Below the pieces are notes generated by a model that did not search any database, was not told the DNA's origin, and saw only the letters and a program-made list of their open reading frames with translations. Source: Arthrobacter sp. Alg241-R88 (lineage in GTDB: Bacteria; Actinomycetota; Actinomycetes; Actinomycetales; Micrococcaceae). From it: a stretch of DNA of 64,000 bases. Of the stretch, positions 32,310 to 40,762 are shown piece by piece. Each line of letters begins with the position of its first letter. The first letter of the stretch is position 1. Where the stretch lies: contig NZ_UNRG01000001.1 in the NCBI RefSeq assembly GCF_900537115.1, positions 249,121 through 313,120 of the forward strand, written 5' to 3'. Position numbers and translations under genes: made by a program.

Positions 32310-35300
32310 TCAGGCGTTCGTGGAAGTCCTGGCCTCCTCGGACAGTACTTTCCTGGCGTTGGCCCGGAAACGGAACAGTTTGAACGCCAGCAGGGCGCAG
32401 GCAGCCAGGAGGCCCCCTGTGGTGATGGCAAGGGTCGCGCTGCCCGGATCCGTGACAAGGTACTGGGCCAGGGCCGCCAAGGTGACCGCCGTTGCGGTAC
32501 CGATGGGGCCCCCGAAGGGTGCTGCTCCGGGTACCTGTGCCAGCGGTTGATCCGCCACGGGTCCTGCTTCCGATTGCTCCGCCAGGTCCTGGTTGAAAGC
32601 GCGGCGCTCGTCTTCTGTGGCACCGGGGACAACAGGTTCGCTCAGTTCGGAGAACTGGGGTTCGCTGCCGCCGTCGGCTGGGGCAACCTGGAATTGGTAT
32701 GCGGCACCGTTCTCCAGGCCGCGAACTACCACTCTCGTGGCGCCGGGTTCTGAAGTCAGGATCTCTCCAAACTGGGCCCCAGTGGAATCAACGGTCCGGA
32801 CAAAGAAGCCGCCGGTCACTGCGGCCGACACCGGCACTGGTGCGGGGTTGGCAGGTGCCGGGTTGGCAGGTGCCTGGTCCACGGGTGCCGGGTTCGCAGG
32901 TGCGGGGTTCACAGGTGCCTGGTCCACGGGTGCCGGGTTCGCAGGTGCGGGGTTGGCAGGTGCCTGGTCCACTGGTGCAGTGTCCGGAACAGGCTGGGTG
33001 CCCGGCGTCGGCGGGACAACCACGATGACCTCGCCATCGCCCGGGATGACTTCGTCAATCCCGTCATTGGCGCCGCCGTCGGCACCTTCGCCTTCACCGT
33101 CCTCGACCTCGTCAACCTCGTCGACGTCGTCTTCGACCTCGTCGACGTCATCCTCAACCTCGTCCTCACCGTCGTCCACGCCGTCGGTTCCATCGCCGAA
33201 GACGAGCTGTTCGATGTTGCGGAGGGTGTCGGTGCCATCATCGCCGTTGATGTGCTGCACGGTGGTGACAGCGCCCGGTGAGCCCATGGTGCCGTCTCCG
33301 CCGGTTGTGGTGATGGTGTAGTTGAATTCGAAGTCCGAGAAGACCGCGGTATCGGTTCCTTCCGAGGAGGCCAGGATTTCCCGGACGACGACAATGTTGC
33401 CGGGGTCGACGCTGCCTGCGAACACCGCCTGCTGGAGCGTCGGGCCGGTCAGTGTGCCGTCGGAATTGCGCTGGTACCGGGCGTTCATTCCCGTGGCGCT
33501 GCCGATCTCAGTGGCCGCGTTGTTCGGGTCTGTACGGACGCTCAGCCGGACGTTGAGGTACCGGTCGCCGTCGATGATGTCATCGCCGCCGCGGCCCTCG
33601 ATGAGGTCGTTGCCGCCGCCGCCCAGCAGGATGTTGCCTTCGCCCCACACCTGGGGGCCGCTCAGCACGGGGCATTCCTTGGACGCCGAGGCATTGATGA
33701 CATCGGCCAGGGGAGTCGGCAGTGATGTGATGAGCTGGCCGAGTCCGGTGATGCTGTCAACACCTGACTGGTCCAGGGCGTCGCAGCCGATGAAGCCTCC
33801 ACCACCCATTTCCTTGGGAATGTTGTCGTCGCCGCGCAGCTTGTCGTCGAACGGACCACCGGAAAGCGCCTCGACTTCGTTGTACCTGTCGCGGACGCCC
33901 ACCTGGAGGATGTCCAGCGGTTCGATCGGAAGTTCCAGGTCTGCGTCCTGCGGCTGGGGATCGTAGGCGCCGATTTCCCAGTCGTAGCCGGACGCGCCGG
34001 CCACCTTCTCCACGCCGGGTCCAGCGATGCCGACGTCGTCCCCGCCTTCCATGTCGTAGTCGTCGTCGCCGCCCTGGCCCACCAGGACATCGTTGCCGGG
34101 CTTCTGCGAGTCGTCCAGGAAGAACAGGTTGCTCGAGTCGCCGATCAGCAGGTCGGGGCCGTCGCCGCCTTCTGCCCAGTCGTTCCCGCCGCCGCCGAAT
34201 ACGGCGTCCAGCCCTTCACCGGCGATTACAAAGTCGTCGTCTTCGCCGGAGAAGGTCTCGTTCGAGTTCGCGCCTCCGTTGATGAAGTCCTTTCCGTCGC
34301 CGCCGAGGAGGAGGTCCAGGCCCGGGCCGCCGTCGATCGCGTCATTGTCCGGCCCGCCCTTCAGTATGTCGTCCCCGGCGGAGTCGGTGATGATGTCGTT
34401 GCCGTCGCCGCCCAGGACGGTGTCGGCGCCGTCGTTGCCTTCGATGACGTCCTTGCCCAGGCCGCCCCACATGGTGTCGTTGTCCACGCCGCCATGGATG
34501 CGGTCGGCGTTGACTGATCCGTTGTACACGGCCTGGCCGTTGATGCCGGCCGGGTCCACCGAGTTGGACGCCCGGTACTTGATGGTGCCGTCGGGCATCC
34601 GGATCAGCAGCGCGGATTCGTTGCACTCCGACGAGGGGTCGTCCGCGACGGCGTTGCCTGAGGATGCGAAGCCCTGCACCGTTCCATTGAGGTTCTTCAG
34701 CTCGAACTTGCAGTCAGCCGTGGCGAAAGCGTCGGCCTTCAGTGCCTGTGCATTGGTGTTGCGCATCATCATCTCCGCGAAGGAGTTTCCTTCGAGCTGC
34801 GCCATCAGGTTCATGCCGGGCGTGCGCGCCAGGTAGTACAGCCGGTCACCGTTCTGCAGATCCGTCATCTGGCTTTCGAAAACGTAGTTGAAGGTGCTGC
34901 CGAGGAGTCCGCCGAACAGGTTGGTCCGTTCAGCCAGGCCGCCCATCCACAGGTCAATGTCATCCAGTCCGGTGGTCGATGAGTTTCCGTCGTTGGCCCA
35001 GGCATCCGTGCTGTTCATAAAGGCCACGGCGTCCTCGGGAGCAACCTCGCCGGCCAGCGCGTCCGGGCTCACGATCAACCGGGCTGCTTTGCGCTTGGCC
35101 TCCAGCGTGGTGGCTTCCAGGATGGAGGGGTGCTTGCCGTAGGCGGCCACGAAGTTGACCAGGGACTTGGGGTGCTTGATGTTTTCGCCGAAGTCGATCC
35201 AGTTGGTGTACGGCTTCAGCTGGCCATCGTTGGTGGCGCCGTGGATTTCCCTGCGCAGGTTGTTCAGCGTGGGCAGGCCTTCGGACCGGGCGCGGGTCAG

Positions 35301-37490
35301 GTTGATCGCCGCGAGGTCCATGGGCAGTCCCAGTAGCTTGTTGCGGAGGGTATCGGTAACGAACTCGTCCAGTTCGCTGCCCACCTGGTCCGACATTCCC
35401 ATGATGATGCTGCCCGCGGCTTCCTCCGAAGTCAGGGGGCCGGCGGGGCCGCCGTCTGTGTAGGCAGGCGGATTTAGGAAGCCCTCGAGGAGGGACACGT
35501 CGTTCTGGGAGCCCCTGACGTCGTCGGACGTTCCAAACATGTTGTCCGCGCCCGGGCTGTCCTCGTTGCGGCGGGAAATGGTTTCCGTGAGCATCGAATG
35601 GCCGAAGCGGTACACGGCGTGTGCGAATTCGGCGCTGACCGCCGGATTGATGTCCGTCTGGGCGAAAGCGAATGGTTCGAAGATGTTGAGGGCAGGCTGG
35701 ATCTTCCGGGCGAACTCCTCAAACACCAGGTGCTGGTACTGCATCTCCGTAACGAACCGTGCCGCCTGGAAGAGCCGCTCGCCATTCCAGCCATCGGCGC
35801 CTTCGGCCAGCTTCCACTCGGCCAGGGCGGCAACGCCCCTTGCCGAGGTGTCGTTGCTGAGGACCCGCTTGATGTCCGCGGCCAGGCGGTCGTGTTCGGA
35901 GTGGAAGACCTGGTGGATGGCGGTCAATCCGATGTTCTCGTTGACCCTGCCGTCACCGGCGATGAAGTGCGCGTTGAGCATCTCGTCGTCGTAAGTGCCG
36001 GGGGCCTGGCTCATAAAGTCGGCGGAAGCGGTCTTGTCTGCGTCCGGGGCCGGGGCTGCCGGCGGTGTGGCTGGATTGTGGTCGGCGTCCTGCGGTGACG
36101 GGTCGGCGTTGTGTGCGATGTCTGTCAGGAAAGGAGTGCTGAAGTACAGCACGTCCTGGGGCACGAGTGTTCCCCGTCCCTCGTCCGCGGTGCGGTCGGC
36201 TTCTACCAGGCCGGACTTGGTGACAAACTGCGGAAGCCCGTTCTTCGGCCCGGGAATGAACTTGCCGTAGGCGTCGGCGGCCAGCATCGGGACATTCAGG
36301 ACGTCCTTGTCCAGCAGCTGGATGCCCAGCAGTTCCTGTGCCTGCTTCTTGGTGTCAGCCCAGGTGGCCATGCCGCCCGCCGTGGGCGTACCCTCCGGTC
36401 CGCCCAGCATCTTGCCCGTAGACACCGGCCGCCCGGAGGAGTTGTCGGCGTACTCGCGCAGGAACACCTGGTGCGAGGAGTGCGATGAGTAGGTCTGGCT
36501 CTGGTCCACCCACGGCGAGTTGGTGTTCAGGGCATCCTGGACATCGTCCGCCGTTCCCAGCTTCCCGTCCTGCCCCGGCTGGTTCTGGCCCCGGGTCAGG
36601 ACCATAAAGCGCATCCTCGGATTAAGGTCATCGGCGTTGCCGAAGACATGGTCCGGTCCTGCGATCAGCGGGTCATCAGCCTTGAGCGGCACATAGACCG
36701 TGCCGCCGCCCTTGACGGTCTGGTCGATGCCGTGGTCAAAGAACTGGCCGAAGAGGGTGAACAGGGAGTTGTAGGGCGGTGAAAGTCCGACGTCGGTAGT
36801 CACGTTGGGGATGAAGAGCGTGTTGTGCGAGGGGACGCAGCCGTCCGGCGCGGCTTTGACCGGGGGAGTCGCCTCAGGATCGGGGTCCGTGGTGCAGGGT
36901 ACAACGCCCTCGTTGCCCTGCGTCCGGGCCGGGAAGCCGGCCGCGGCCACAGCTGCCGGGTTGGTGGACGTCTGATCGGCGATCAGGTTGCTGATGGTGC
37001 GCGGCCGCGAATCGAAGACGCTACCTGATTTCTGGGTGTAGCTCGTGGCCATGGGCGGTCCGCCGAAGGACCCGCTCTCAGCGGCACCGAAGGACTTGGA
37101 CCCCAGCCTCGGGAACACCTGGTCCGATGCGCCGAAGGTCTCCTGCCCGGGCTGAAGGTTGTTGCAGCTTCCGTCAACCGTACGCAGCCCGTGGGACAGC
37201 AGGGGGCTGGCAAGCTGGTTCGGTCCGGTACCCACGAGGGCCCCGCAAGGGCCGGTTTCTGACGTGGTGTTGGCTACGTGCGCTTCGGCGATCTTGATCT
37301 GCTTCAGGATGAAGGACAAGTCGGCCGGCGTTACGGTGAAGCCGGCGCCTACAGGAGCCTGCACTGCGTTGGCGGCGATGGGCGGCAAGCCCATGGACGC
37401 GGCCAACGCCACTGCCCCCGATGCAGCCAGGAACCGGAGGCGTGGGCGAGTGCCGGTTTTTTGTGTTGATTTACGCGATGAGGCCTTCAT
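32310..37490 (-). CDS. Large exported animal-type haem peroxidase with calcium-binding repeats and C-terminal membrane anchor
   Basis: The protein is about 1726 aa from ATG 37490, with an N-terminal signal (FLAASGAVALAASMGLPPIA). An An_peroxidase domain spans roughly residues 200-870: distal-side LFGQFFDHGID near 250, a SEHDRLAADI segment where many relatives read REHNR, and proximal-His YRFGHSMLTETI near 630. Inserted DGKLGTADDV-like loops resemble calcium motifs. RTX-type GGxGxDxx repeats occupy about 990-1130 (GGDGNDIITDSAGDD, GGPGLDLLLGGDGKDF). An Asp/Glu-rich stretch, a Pro-Ala repeat (about 1500-1545), an Fn3-like domain and a membrane helix with basic tail (LLAACALLAFKLFRFRANA) follow. 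It likely acts outside the cell on halide or phenolic substrates; that role is inference. Confidence 0.88.
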   Translation of the reverse strand: MKASSRKSTQKTGTRPRLRFLAASGAVALAASMGLPPIAANAVQAPVGAGFTVTPADLSFILKQIKIAEAHVANTTSETGPCGALVGTGPNQLASPLLSHGLRTVDGSCNNLQPGQETFGASDQVFPRLGSKSFGAAESGSFGGPPMATSYTQKSGSVFDSRPRTISNLIADQTSTNPAAVAAAGFPARTQGNEGVVPCTTDPDPEATPPVKAAPDGCVPSHNTLFIPNVTTDVGLSPPYNSLFTLFGQFFDHGIDQTVKGGGTVYVPLKADDPLIAGPDHVFGNADDLNPRMRFMVLTRGQNQPGQDGKLGTADDVQDALNTNSPWVDQSQTYSSHSSHQVFLREYADNSSGRPVSTGKMLGGPEGTPTAGGMATWADTKKQAQELLGIQLLDKDVLNVPMLAADAYGKFIPGPKNGLPQFVTKSGLVEADRTADEGRGTLVPQDVLYFSTPFLTDIAHNADPSPQDADHNPATPPAAPAPDADKTASADFMSQAPGTYDDEMLNAHFIAGDGRVNENIGLTAIHQVFHSEHDRLAADIKRVLSNDTSARGVAALAEWKLAEGADGWNGERLFQAARFVTEMQYQHLVFEEFARKIQPALNIFEPFAFAQTDINPAVSAEFAHAVYRFGHSMLTETISRRNEDSPGADNMFGTSDDVRGSQNDVSLLEGFLNPPAYTDGGPAGPLTSEEAAGSIIMGMSDQVGSELDEFVTDTLRNKLLGLPMDLAAINLTRARSEGLPTLNNLRREIHGATNDGQLKPYTNWIDFGENIKHPKSLVNFVAAYGKHPSILEATTLEAKRKAARLIVSPDALAGEVAPEDAVAFMNSTDAWANDGNSSTTGLDDIDLWMGGLAERTNLFGGLLGSTFNYVFESQMTDLQNGDRLYYLARTPGMNLMAQLEGNSFAEMMMRNTNAQALKADAFATADCKFELKNLNGTVQGFASSGNAVADDPSSECNESALLIRMPDGTIKYRASNSVDPAGINGQAVYNGSVNADRIHGGVDNDTMWGGLGKDVIEGNDGADTVLGGDGNDIITDSAGDDILKGGPDNDAIDGGPGLDLLLGGDGKDFINGGANSNETFSGEDDDFVIAGEGLDAVFGGGGNDWAEGGDGPDLLIGDSSNLFFLDDSQKPGNDVLVGQGGDDDYDMEGGDDVGIAGPGVEKVAGASGYDWEIGAYDPQPQDADLELPIEPLDILQVGVRDRYNEVEALSGGPFDDKLRGDDNIPKEMGGGGFIGCDALDQSGVDSITGLGQLITSLPTPLADVINASASKECPVLSGPQVWGEGNILLGGGGNDLIEGRGGDDIIDGDRYLNVRLSVRTDPNNAATEIGSATGMNARYQRNSDGTLTGPTLQQAVFAGSVDPGNIVVVREILASSEGTDTAVFSDFEFNYTITTTGGDGTMGSPGAVTTVQHINGDDGTDTLRNIEQLVFGDGTDGVDDGEDEVEDDVDEVEDDVDEVDEVEDGEGEGADGGANDGIDEVIPGDGEVIVVVPPTPGTQPVPDTAPVDQAPANPAPANPAPVDQAPVNPAPANPAPVDQAPANPAPANPAPVPVSAAVTGGFFVRTVDSTGAQFGEILTSEPGATRVVVRGLENGAAYQFQVAPADGGSEPQFSELSEPVVPGATEDERRAFNQDLAEQSEAGPVADQPLAQVPGAAPFGGPIGTATAVTLAALAQYLVTDPGSATLAITTGGLLAACALLAFKLFRFRANARKVLSEEARTSTNA
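32865..32980. repeat. 45-bp tandem repeat encoding Pro-Ala-rich linker
   Basis: Two full 45-bp units (32865-32909, 32910-32954) and a partial third nearly identical at base level encode PAPANPAPVDQAP-type sequence on the minus strand. They form a flexible spacer in the peroxidase and are a likely length-variable site. Confidence 0.75.
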
Positions 37491-37563
37491 CCTGCAATCT
37501 GCTCCCCATGTAGGGCCAACTCCCCAGTAGAGTCGGCGAAACAAGGCAATGCTGCAGGGGCGT

Positions 37564-37580
37564 CCTAGGGAAAACCTTGG
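37564..37580. promoter_or_regulatory. Shared intergenic motif, copy upstream of peroxidase gene
   Basis: CCTAGGGAAAACCTTGG lies about 75 bp before the peroxidase start (minus strand). Close relatives occur at 40478, 40523, 46566, 50114 and 50144. Confidence 0.5.
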
Positions 37581-37596
37581 TGCGGACCGTCAGGCG

Positions 37597-38106
37597 CTAC
37601 CGCTCACCGCCTTTGTCGTCGCCTGGCTCGTCATCAGAATCGTTGTCGTCCCTGAGGCCGCCTTTGTCGTCGCCGGGCGGGTCGTCAGAAAGGCTGTCGT
37701 CCCTGAGCCCGCCTTTGTCGTCGCCGGGCGGGTCGTCAGAAACGTTGTCGTCCCTGAGCCCGCCTTTGTCGTCGCCGGGCGGGTCGTCGGAAACGTTGTC
37801 GTCCCTGAGCCCGCCTTTGTCGTCGAACTGGTCGTGGGTGGGGCCGTCAGATGGCACCGCTGCCAAAGTCTGCGGTTCTGCAGTGACGAGCTGCGTTTCC
37901 GGGGCTGACTGGTCGGGGATCGCGGTGATGCTGGCGGTGGGGGTTGACGTGGGAAGCACGTCCGCCGAATCCTCGGTCGCGACGCTGACGGGCGCCACCA
38001 CGCCGGGAGAGACTTCTGGGGGCGGGCCGGCGTTGGCCTGGCCCCAGACCGTGAGGCTCGCAGCACCTACTACGGCTGCGATGGGAAGATACCAGTATTT
38101 CTTCAT
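37597..38106 (-). CDS. Secreted acidic tandem-repeat protein
   Basis: The 169-aa protein has a signal peptide (MKKYWYLPIAAVVGAASLTV, cleavage near AQANAG-like WGQANAG) and a Thr/Pro/Ala-rich middle. From residue about 93 there are four and a fraction copies of a 17-residue unit DDKGGLRDDNVSDDPPG. The repeats are strongly acidic and probably disordered; binding of calcium or another cation is plausible but unproven. AAAGGTG precedes ATG 38106. It lies between the OmpR-type regulator and the peroxidase gene on the same strand, and an OmpR-like direct repeat is just upstream. Confidence 0.75.
   Translation of the reverse strand: MKKYWYLPIAAVVGAASLTVWGQANAGPPPEVSPGVVAPVSVATEDSADVLPTSTPTASITAIPDQSAPETQLVTAEPQTLAAVPSDGPTHDQFDDKGGLRDDNVSDDPPGDDKGGLRDDNVSDDPPGDDKGGLRDDSLSDDPPGDDKGGLRDDNDSDDEPGDDKGGER
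37607..37825. repeat. 51-bp coding tandem repeat
   Basis: Four 51-bp units (37607-37657, 37658-37708, 37709-37759, 37760-37810) plus a 15-bp partial copy encode the acidic repeats of the 37597-38106 gene. The inner units differ by only one to three bases, suggesting recent expansion. Confidence 0.9.
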
Positions 38107-38160
38107 CGGATCACCTTTCTTGGTTGTGTTCCTACCCTCCCGGGCCGCGGTGAGAGGGGG

Positions 38161-38187
38161 ATGAGACTTTTATGAGAGACCTCTCAT
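38161..38187 (-). promoter_or_regulatory. OmpR/PhoB-like direct repeat, with overlapping hairpin
   Basis: ATGAGA occurs at 38161 and 38172, an 11-bp period typical of OmpR-family boxes; on the minus strand this is TCTCAT-N5-TCTCAT, about 60 bp before the acidic-repeat gene. ATGAGAG/CTCTCAT (38172-38178, 38181-38187) also forms a small hairpin over the response regulator stop. Confidence 0.45.
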
Positions 38188-38882
38188 GAACCGGATTGAG
38201 GCTGGGAAGGGGCCGCGGGGACGGCCACAAAGCGGTAACCGGCGCCCCGAACAGACAGGAACCTTCCGGGGCCAAGCTTGTTGCGCAGGTATCCCACGTA
38301 GACATCCACCACATTGGAGGACCCGTCAAAGTCGTAGCCCCACACCCGGCTCAGCAGCTGTTCGCGGCTGAGCAGCCTGCCCTCGTTCTCTAGGAACGCC
38401 CGGGCCATGGCGAATTCACGGGCGGACAACGGCACCGTGCGGCCGCCCACTTTGGCACTGCGAAGGTCAACATCCAGGGTTACGTCGCCGGAGGTTGGGT
38501 CCGGTGCCCCCTGGGCCCCCGGGATATCCCTTAGCCGCAGGCGGATCCGTGAGAGCAGCTCCTCGAACCGGAAGGGTTTGGTCATGTAGTCGTCCGCACC
38601 GCCGTCGAGCGCTGCGAGGGTGTCCTGAAGCGAATCCTTGGCCGTCAGGACAATCACCGGAACCGTGCACTTCATGGCCCGTAGGGCCTGCAGCACAGCT
38701 AGCCCGTCCATTCTGGGCATGCCAATGTCCAGAATGAGCAGGTCAAATTCCCCGGAGCTGCCGTAGTCCAGGGCCCGGATGCCGTCATCCACCGATGTGG
38801 TGGTGAAACCCGCCGCCGTGAGCCCCTTGGTGATGAAGCTGGCGATCCGTGGCTCGTCGTCGGCGATCAATATCCGCGTCAT
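38184..38882 (-). CDS. OmpR/PhoB-family response regulator
   Basis: The 232-aa protein has a receiver domain (RILIADDEPRIASF, phospho-Asp in LLILDIGMPRMDG, Thr in VIVLTAKD, Lys in YMTKPF) and a winged-helix C-terminus (LSAREFAMARAFLENEGRLL, SREQLLSRVWGYDFD, VDVYVGYLRNKLG). It overlaps the upstream kinase stop by 4 bp (38879-38882), so it is the cognate partner. A candidate binding box lies just downstream at 38161-38177, before the acidic-repeat and peroxidase genes, so these are likely targets. Confidence 0.94.
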   Translation of the reverse strand: MTRILIADDEPRIASFITKGLTAAGFTTTSVDDGIRALDYGSSGEFDLLILDIGMPRMDGLAVLQALRAMKCTVPVIVLTAKDSLQDTLAALDGGADDYMTKPFRFEELLSRIRLRLRDIPGAQGAPDPTSGDVTLDVDLRSAKVGGRTVPLSAREFAMARAFLENEGRLLSREQLLSRVWGYDFDGSSNVVDVYVGYLRNKLGPGRFLSVRGAGYRFVAVPAAPSQPQSGS

Positions 38883-40408
38883 GCCGTTCCTCCCGGAAGT
38901 GAGAGCACAAAGCGGCTCCCTTCATTTACCCGCGAAATCACCCGAAGTGTTCCGCTGTGTGCTTCGGCAATGGCTTTGACGATCGGTAGCCCCAGGCCCG
39001 ACCCTTCTTTGCCCCGTGATACCCCGGCCCTGGCAAAACGGTCGAAGATCCGTTCCTGGTCCGCGGGGCTGATTCCGCAGCCCGAGTCAGCCACCCAAAT
39101 TTCGATATCGCCAGGGGACGGTTCCTGATGTCCGGTCGGTGCCGTACCCCCGGAAGTCCCGGTCCACGCTGCGCCAAGGGAGATAACGTCATGCCGCCGC
39201 GTGGCCTGCACTGCATTGGCTGCCAGCTGTTCCACCGCCTGGGTGAGACGGTTTCGGTCTGCACGAAATTGGCCGCCCGGCATGCTTTCGATCTGCCACC
39301 GTCGGTCCGCCAGGACCTTGATCCTCTCCATGGCGGCTTCAAGGAAGGAATCGGCGTCGATCCAGTCCAACCTGACGAAGTCCGGGCGCCCGCTTCGGGC
39401 CAGCAACAGGAGCTCATCCACAAGGGACTGCATCCGGTCCAGTTCCTCCAAGAGCAGCACCTGGGTTTCGCTGACATCCTTGGGGTCTCCTGCCTGCAGG
39501 AGCTGCAGATGGCCGCCGATGATCGTCAAGGGAGTCCGCAGTTCATGGCTGGCATCGTCCACAAACTGACGCTGGTCCGCGATACCTGTTTCCAGCCGGT
39601 CCAACATCCGGTTGAAATCCGTGGCCAGCTGCGAAACGTCGTCATCACCGGAGGGAATGAGGACGCGGGTGCTCAAGTCCTCGAACGTGATGGACTCAGT
39701 GGCCTGGCGCAATCGCCGGACAGGAACAAACAGACGGCCGGTCACCGCGAAACCCACGGCGCCCGCCAGCAGCAGCGTGGCCAGCGACGCCCCGGCGAAA
39801 GTGCCGAAGGACGCGATCATCTGCTCCCGCTGCCGCCCGATTTCATTTGCCGCCACCAGCAACCCGCCGGGGCTTCCATCGCCCAGCGATACCGAGGTGA
39901 TGGCCAGACGCACCGTCCGCCCGTCCAGCGACATGTCATGGAAGACTGTGCTGTTCTCAAGATGTTCTGCCCGCACTGTTTCGAGCACCTGGGGAGTAGC
40001 GAGATTGCTGGGCTGCGCCGCCGCGGGCAGGAACGTCTTGCCGCCGTTGACGGTGGCCATCACCGATTCGTACCTGCCGGGCGCGTCACCCTGGAGGAAC
40101 ACGGTGAACAGCCCATCAAGTGAAGTAACTGGCCCTCCGCCCGGAACACCCTGTTCCACAATGTTTTGAAGCCGGGCGGACTGCAGCAGGAGCTCTTCGT
40201 TAACACGGCTGTTGAGGTTGCGTAAGTCGAGGGCGAGCGTGGTGACGCCGGTGACCAGCAGGCCGGCTGCCAGGAAAGCCAGGACCGTGGCCAGGACCCG
40301 AACACGGACAGTACGCAGTTCCGCCCGTACGCCGGACCAGGCCTGCCTATATGGCGTGGTGGGCACGCTAACGGAGACTTTGTGGGTCTCTGCGGTCCGC
40401 GGTGTCAT
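38879..40408 (-). CDS. HAMP-containing sensor histidine kinase
   Basis: ATG 40408 gives 509 aa; a longer TTG start at 40462 is unlikely. Two membrane segments (VLATVLAFLAAGLLVTGVTT and ASLATLLLAGAVGFAVTG) bracket an extracellular domain of about 130 residues. HAMP follows, then HisKA with DASHELRTPLT, and HATPase_c with the N-box-like LTQAVEQLAANAVQA, the G1 box WVADSGCGI and the G2 box GSGLGLPIV. It would phosphorylate the OmpR-type regulator that overlaps it. The sensed signal is unknown. The long intergenic region upstream is shared with the SARP-receiver gene. Confidence 0.93.
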   Translation of the reverse strand: MTPRTAETHKVSVSVPTTPYRQAWSGVRAELRTVRVRVLATVLAFLAAGLLVTGVTTLALDLRNLNSRVNEELLLQSARLQNIVEQGVPGGGPVTSLDGLFTVFLQGDAPGRYESVMATVNGGKTFLPAAAQPSNLATPQVLETVRAEHLENSTVFHDMSLDGRTVRLAITSVSLGDGSPGGLLVAANEIGRQREQMIASFGTFAGASLATLLLAGAVGFAVTGRLFVPVRRLRQATESITFEDLSTRVLIPSGDDDVSQLATDFNRMLDRLETGIADQRQFVDDASHELRTPLTIIGGHLQLLQAGDPKDVSETQVLLLEELDRMQSLVDELLLLARSGRPDFVRLDWIDADSFLEAAMERIKVLADRRWQIESMPGGQFRADRNRLTQAVEQLAANAVQATRRHDVISLGAAWTGTSGGTAPTGHQEPSPGDIEIWVADSGCGISPADQERIFDRFARAGVSRGKEGSGLGLPIVKAIAEAHSGTLRVISRVNEGSRFVLSLPGGTA

Positions 40409-40762
40409 CTGATGTCCCGTCACATTGGCTGCCGTACCAGGGTTTGTACTTGTTCTGTACAAAATTAGGTAGGCCTGCTTGGGGAAATCTTCGGCAGCCG
40501 AATAACCTCCTGTGCCGTGATACCTAGGGTTTTCCCAATTTTCGACGCCGCTTATCCATTCCGAGGTTCACCAGCGGAAACGTTTCCCGCGAGGCTACGT
40601 TGCCCGGCCTGACCATTCATGTCCTCCGCATGGTGTCTGCGTAAAGCCTGCAGGACCAAGTAGTGAGCGGCTACGAAAGTGAGTAATCACCACTGTTGTT
40701 CGTCTTTTCCCGTACCTCTTCAATAAGGACCACGCACCACCGAACAACCTGGGGGAATCCAC
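40409..40762. promoter_or_regulatory. Divergent control region of two two-component systems
   Basis: The 354 bp between the minus-strand kinase and the plus-strand SARP-receiver gene contain no gene. They hold two copies of the shared motif (CTTGGGGAAATCTTCGG at 40478-40494; CCTAGGGTTTTCCCAA, the reverse orientation, at 40523-40538) and a palindrome GGAAACGTTTCC at 40576-40587. This density suggests cross-control of both systems. Confidence 0.5.

Noticed and set aside
37607..37825. 51-bp repeats considered as a CRISPR array
   Set aside because: There are no unique spacers; the units are contiguous, in frame and encode protein repeats, and no cas genes are near.
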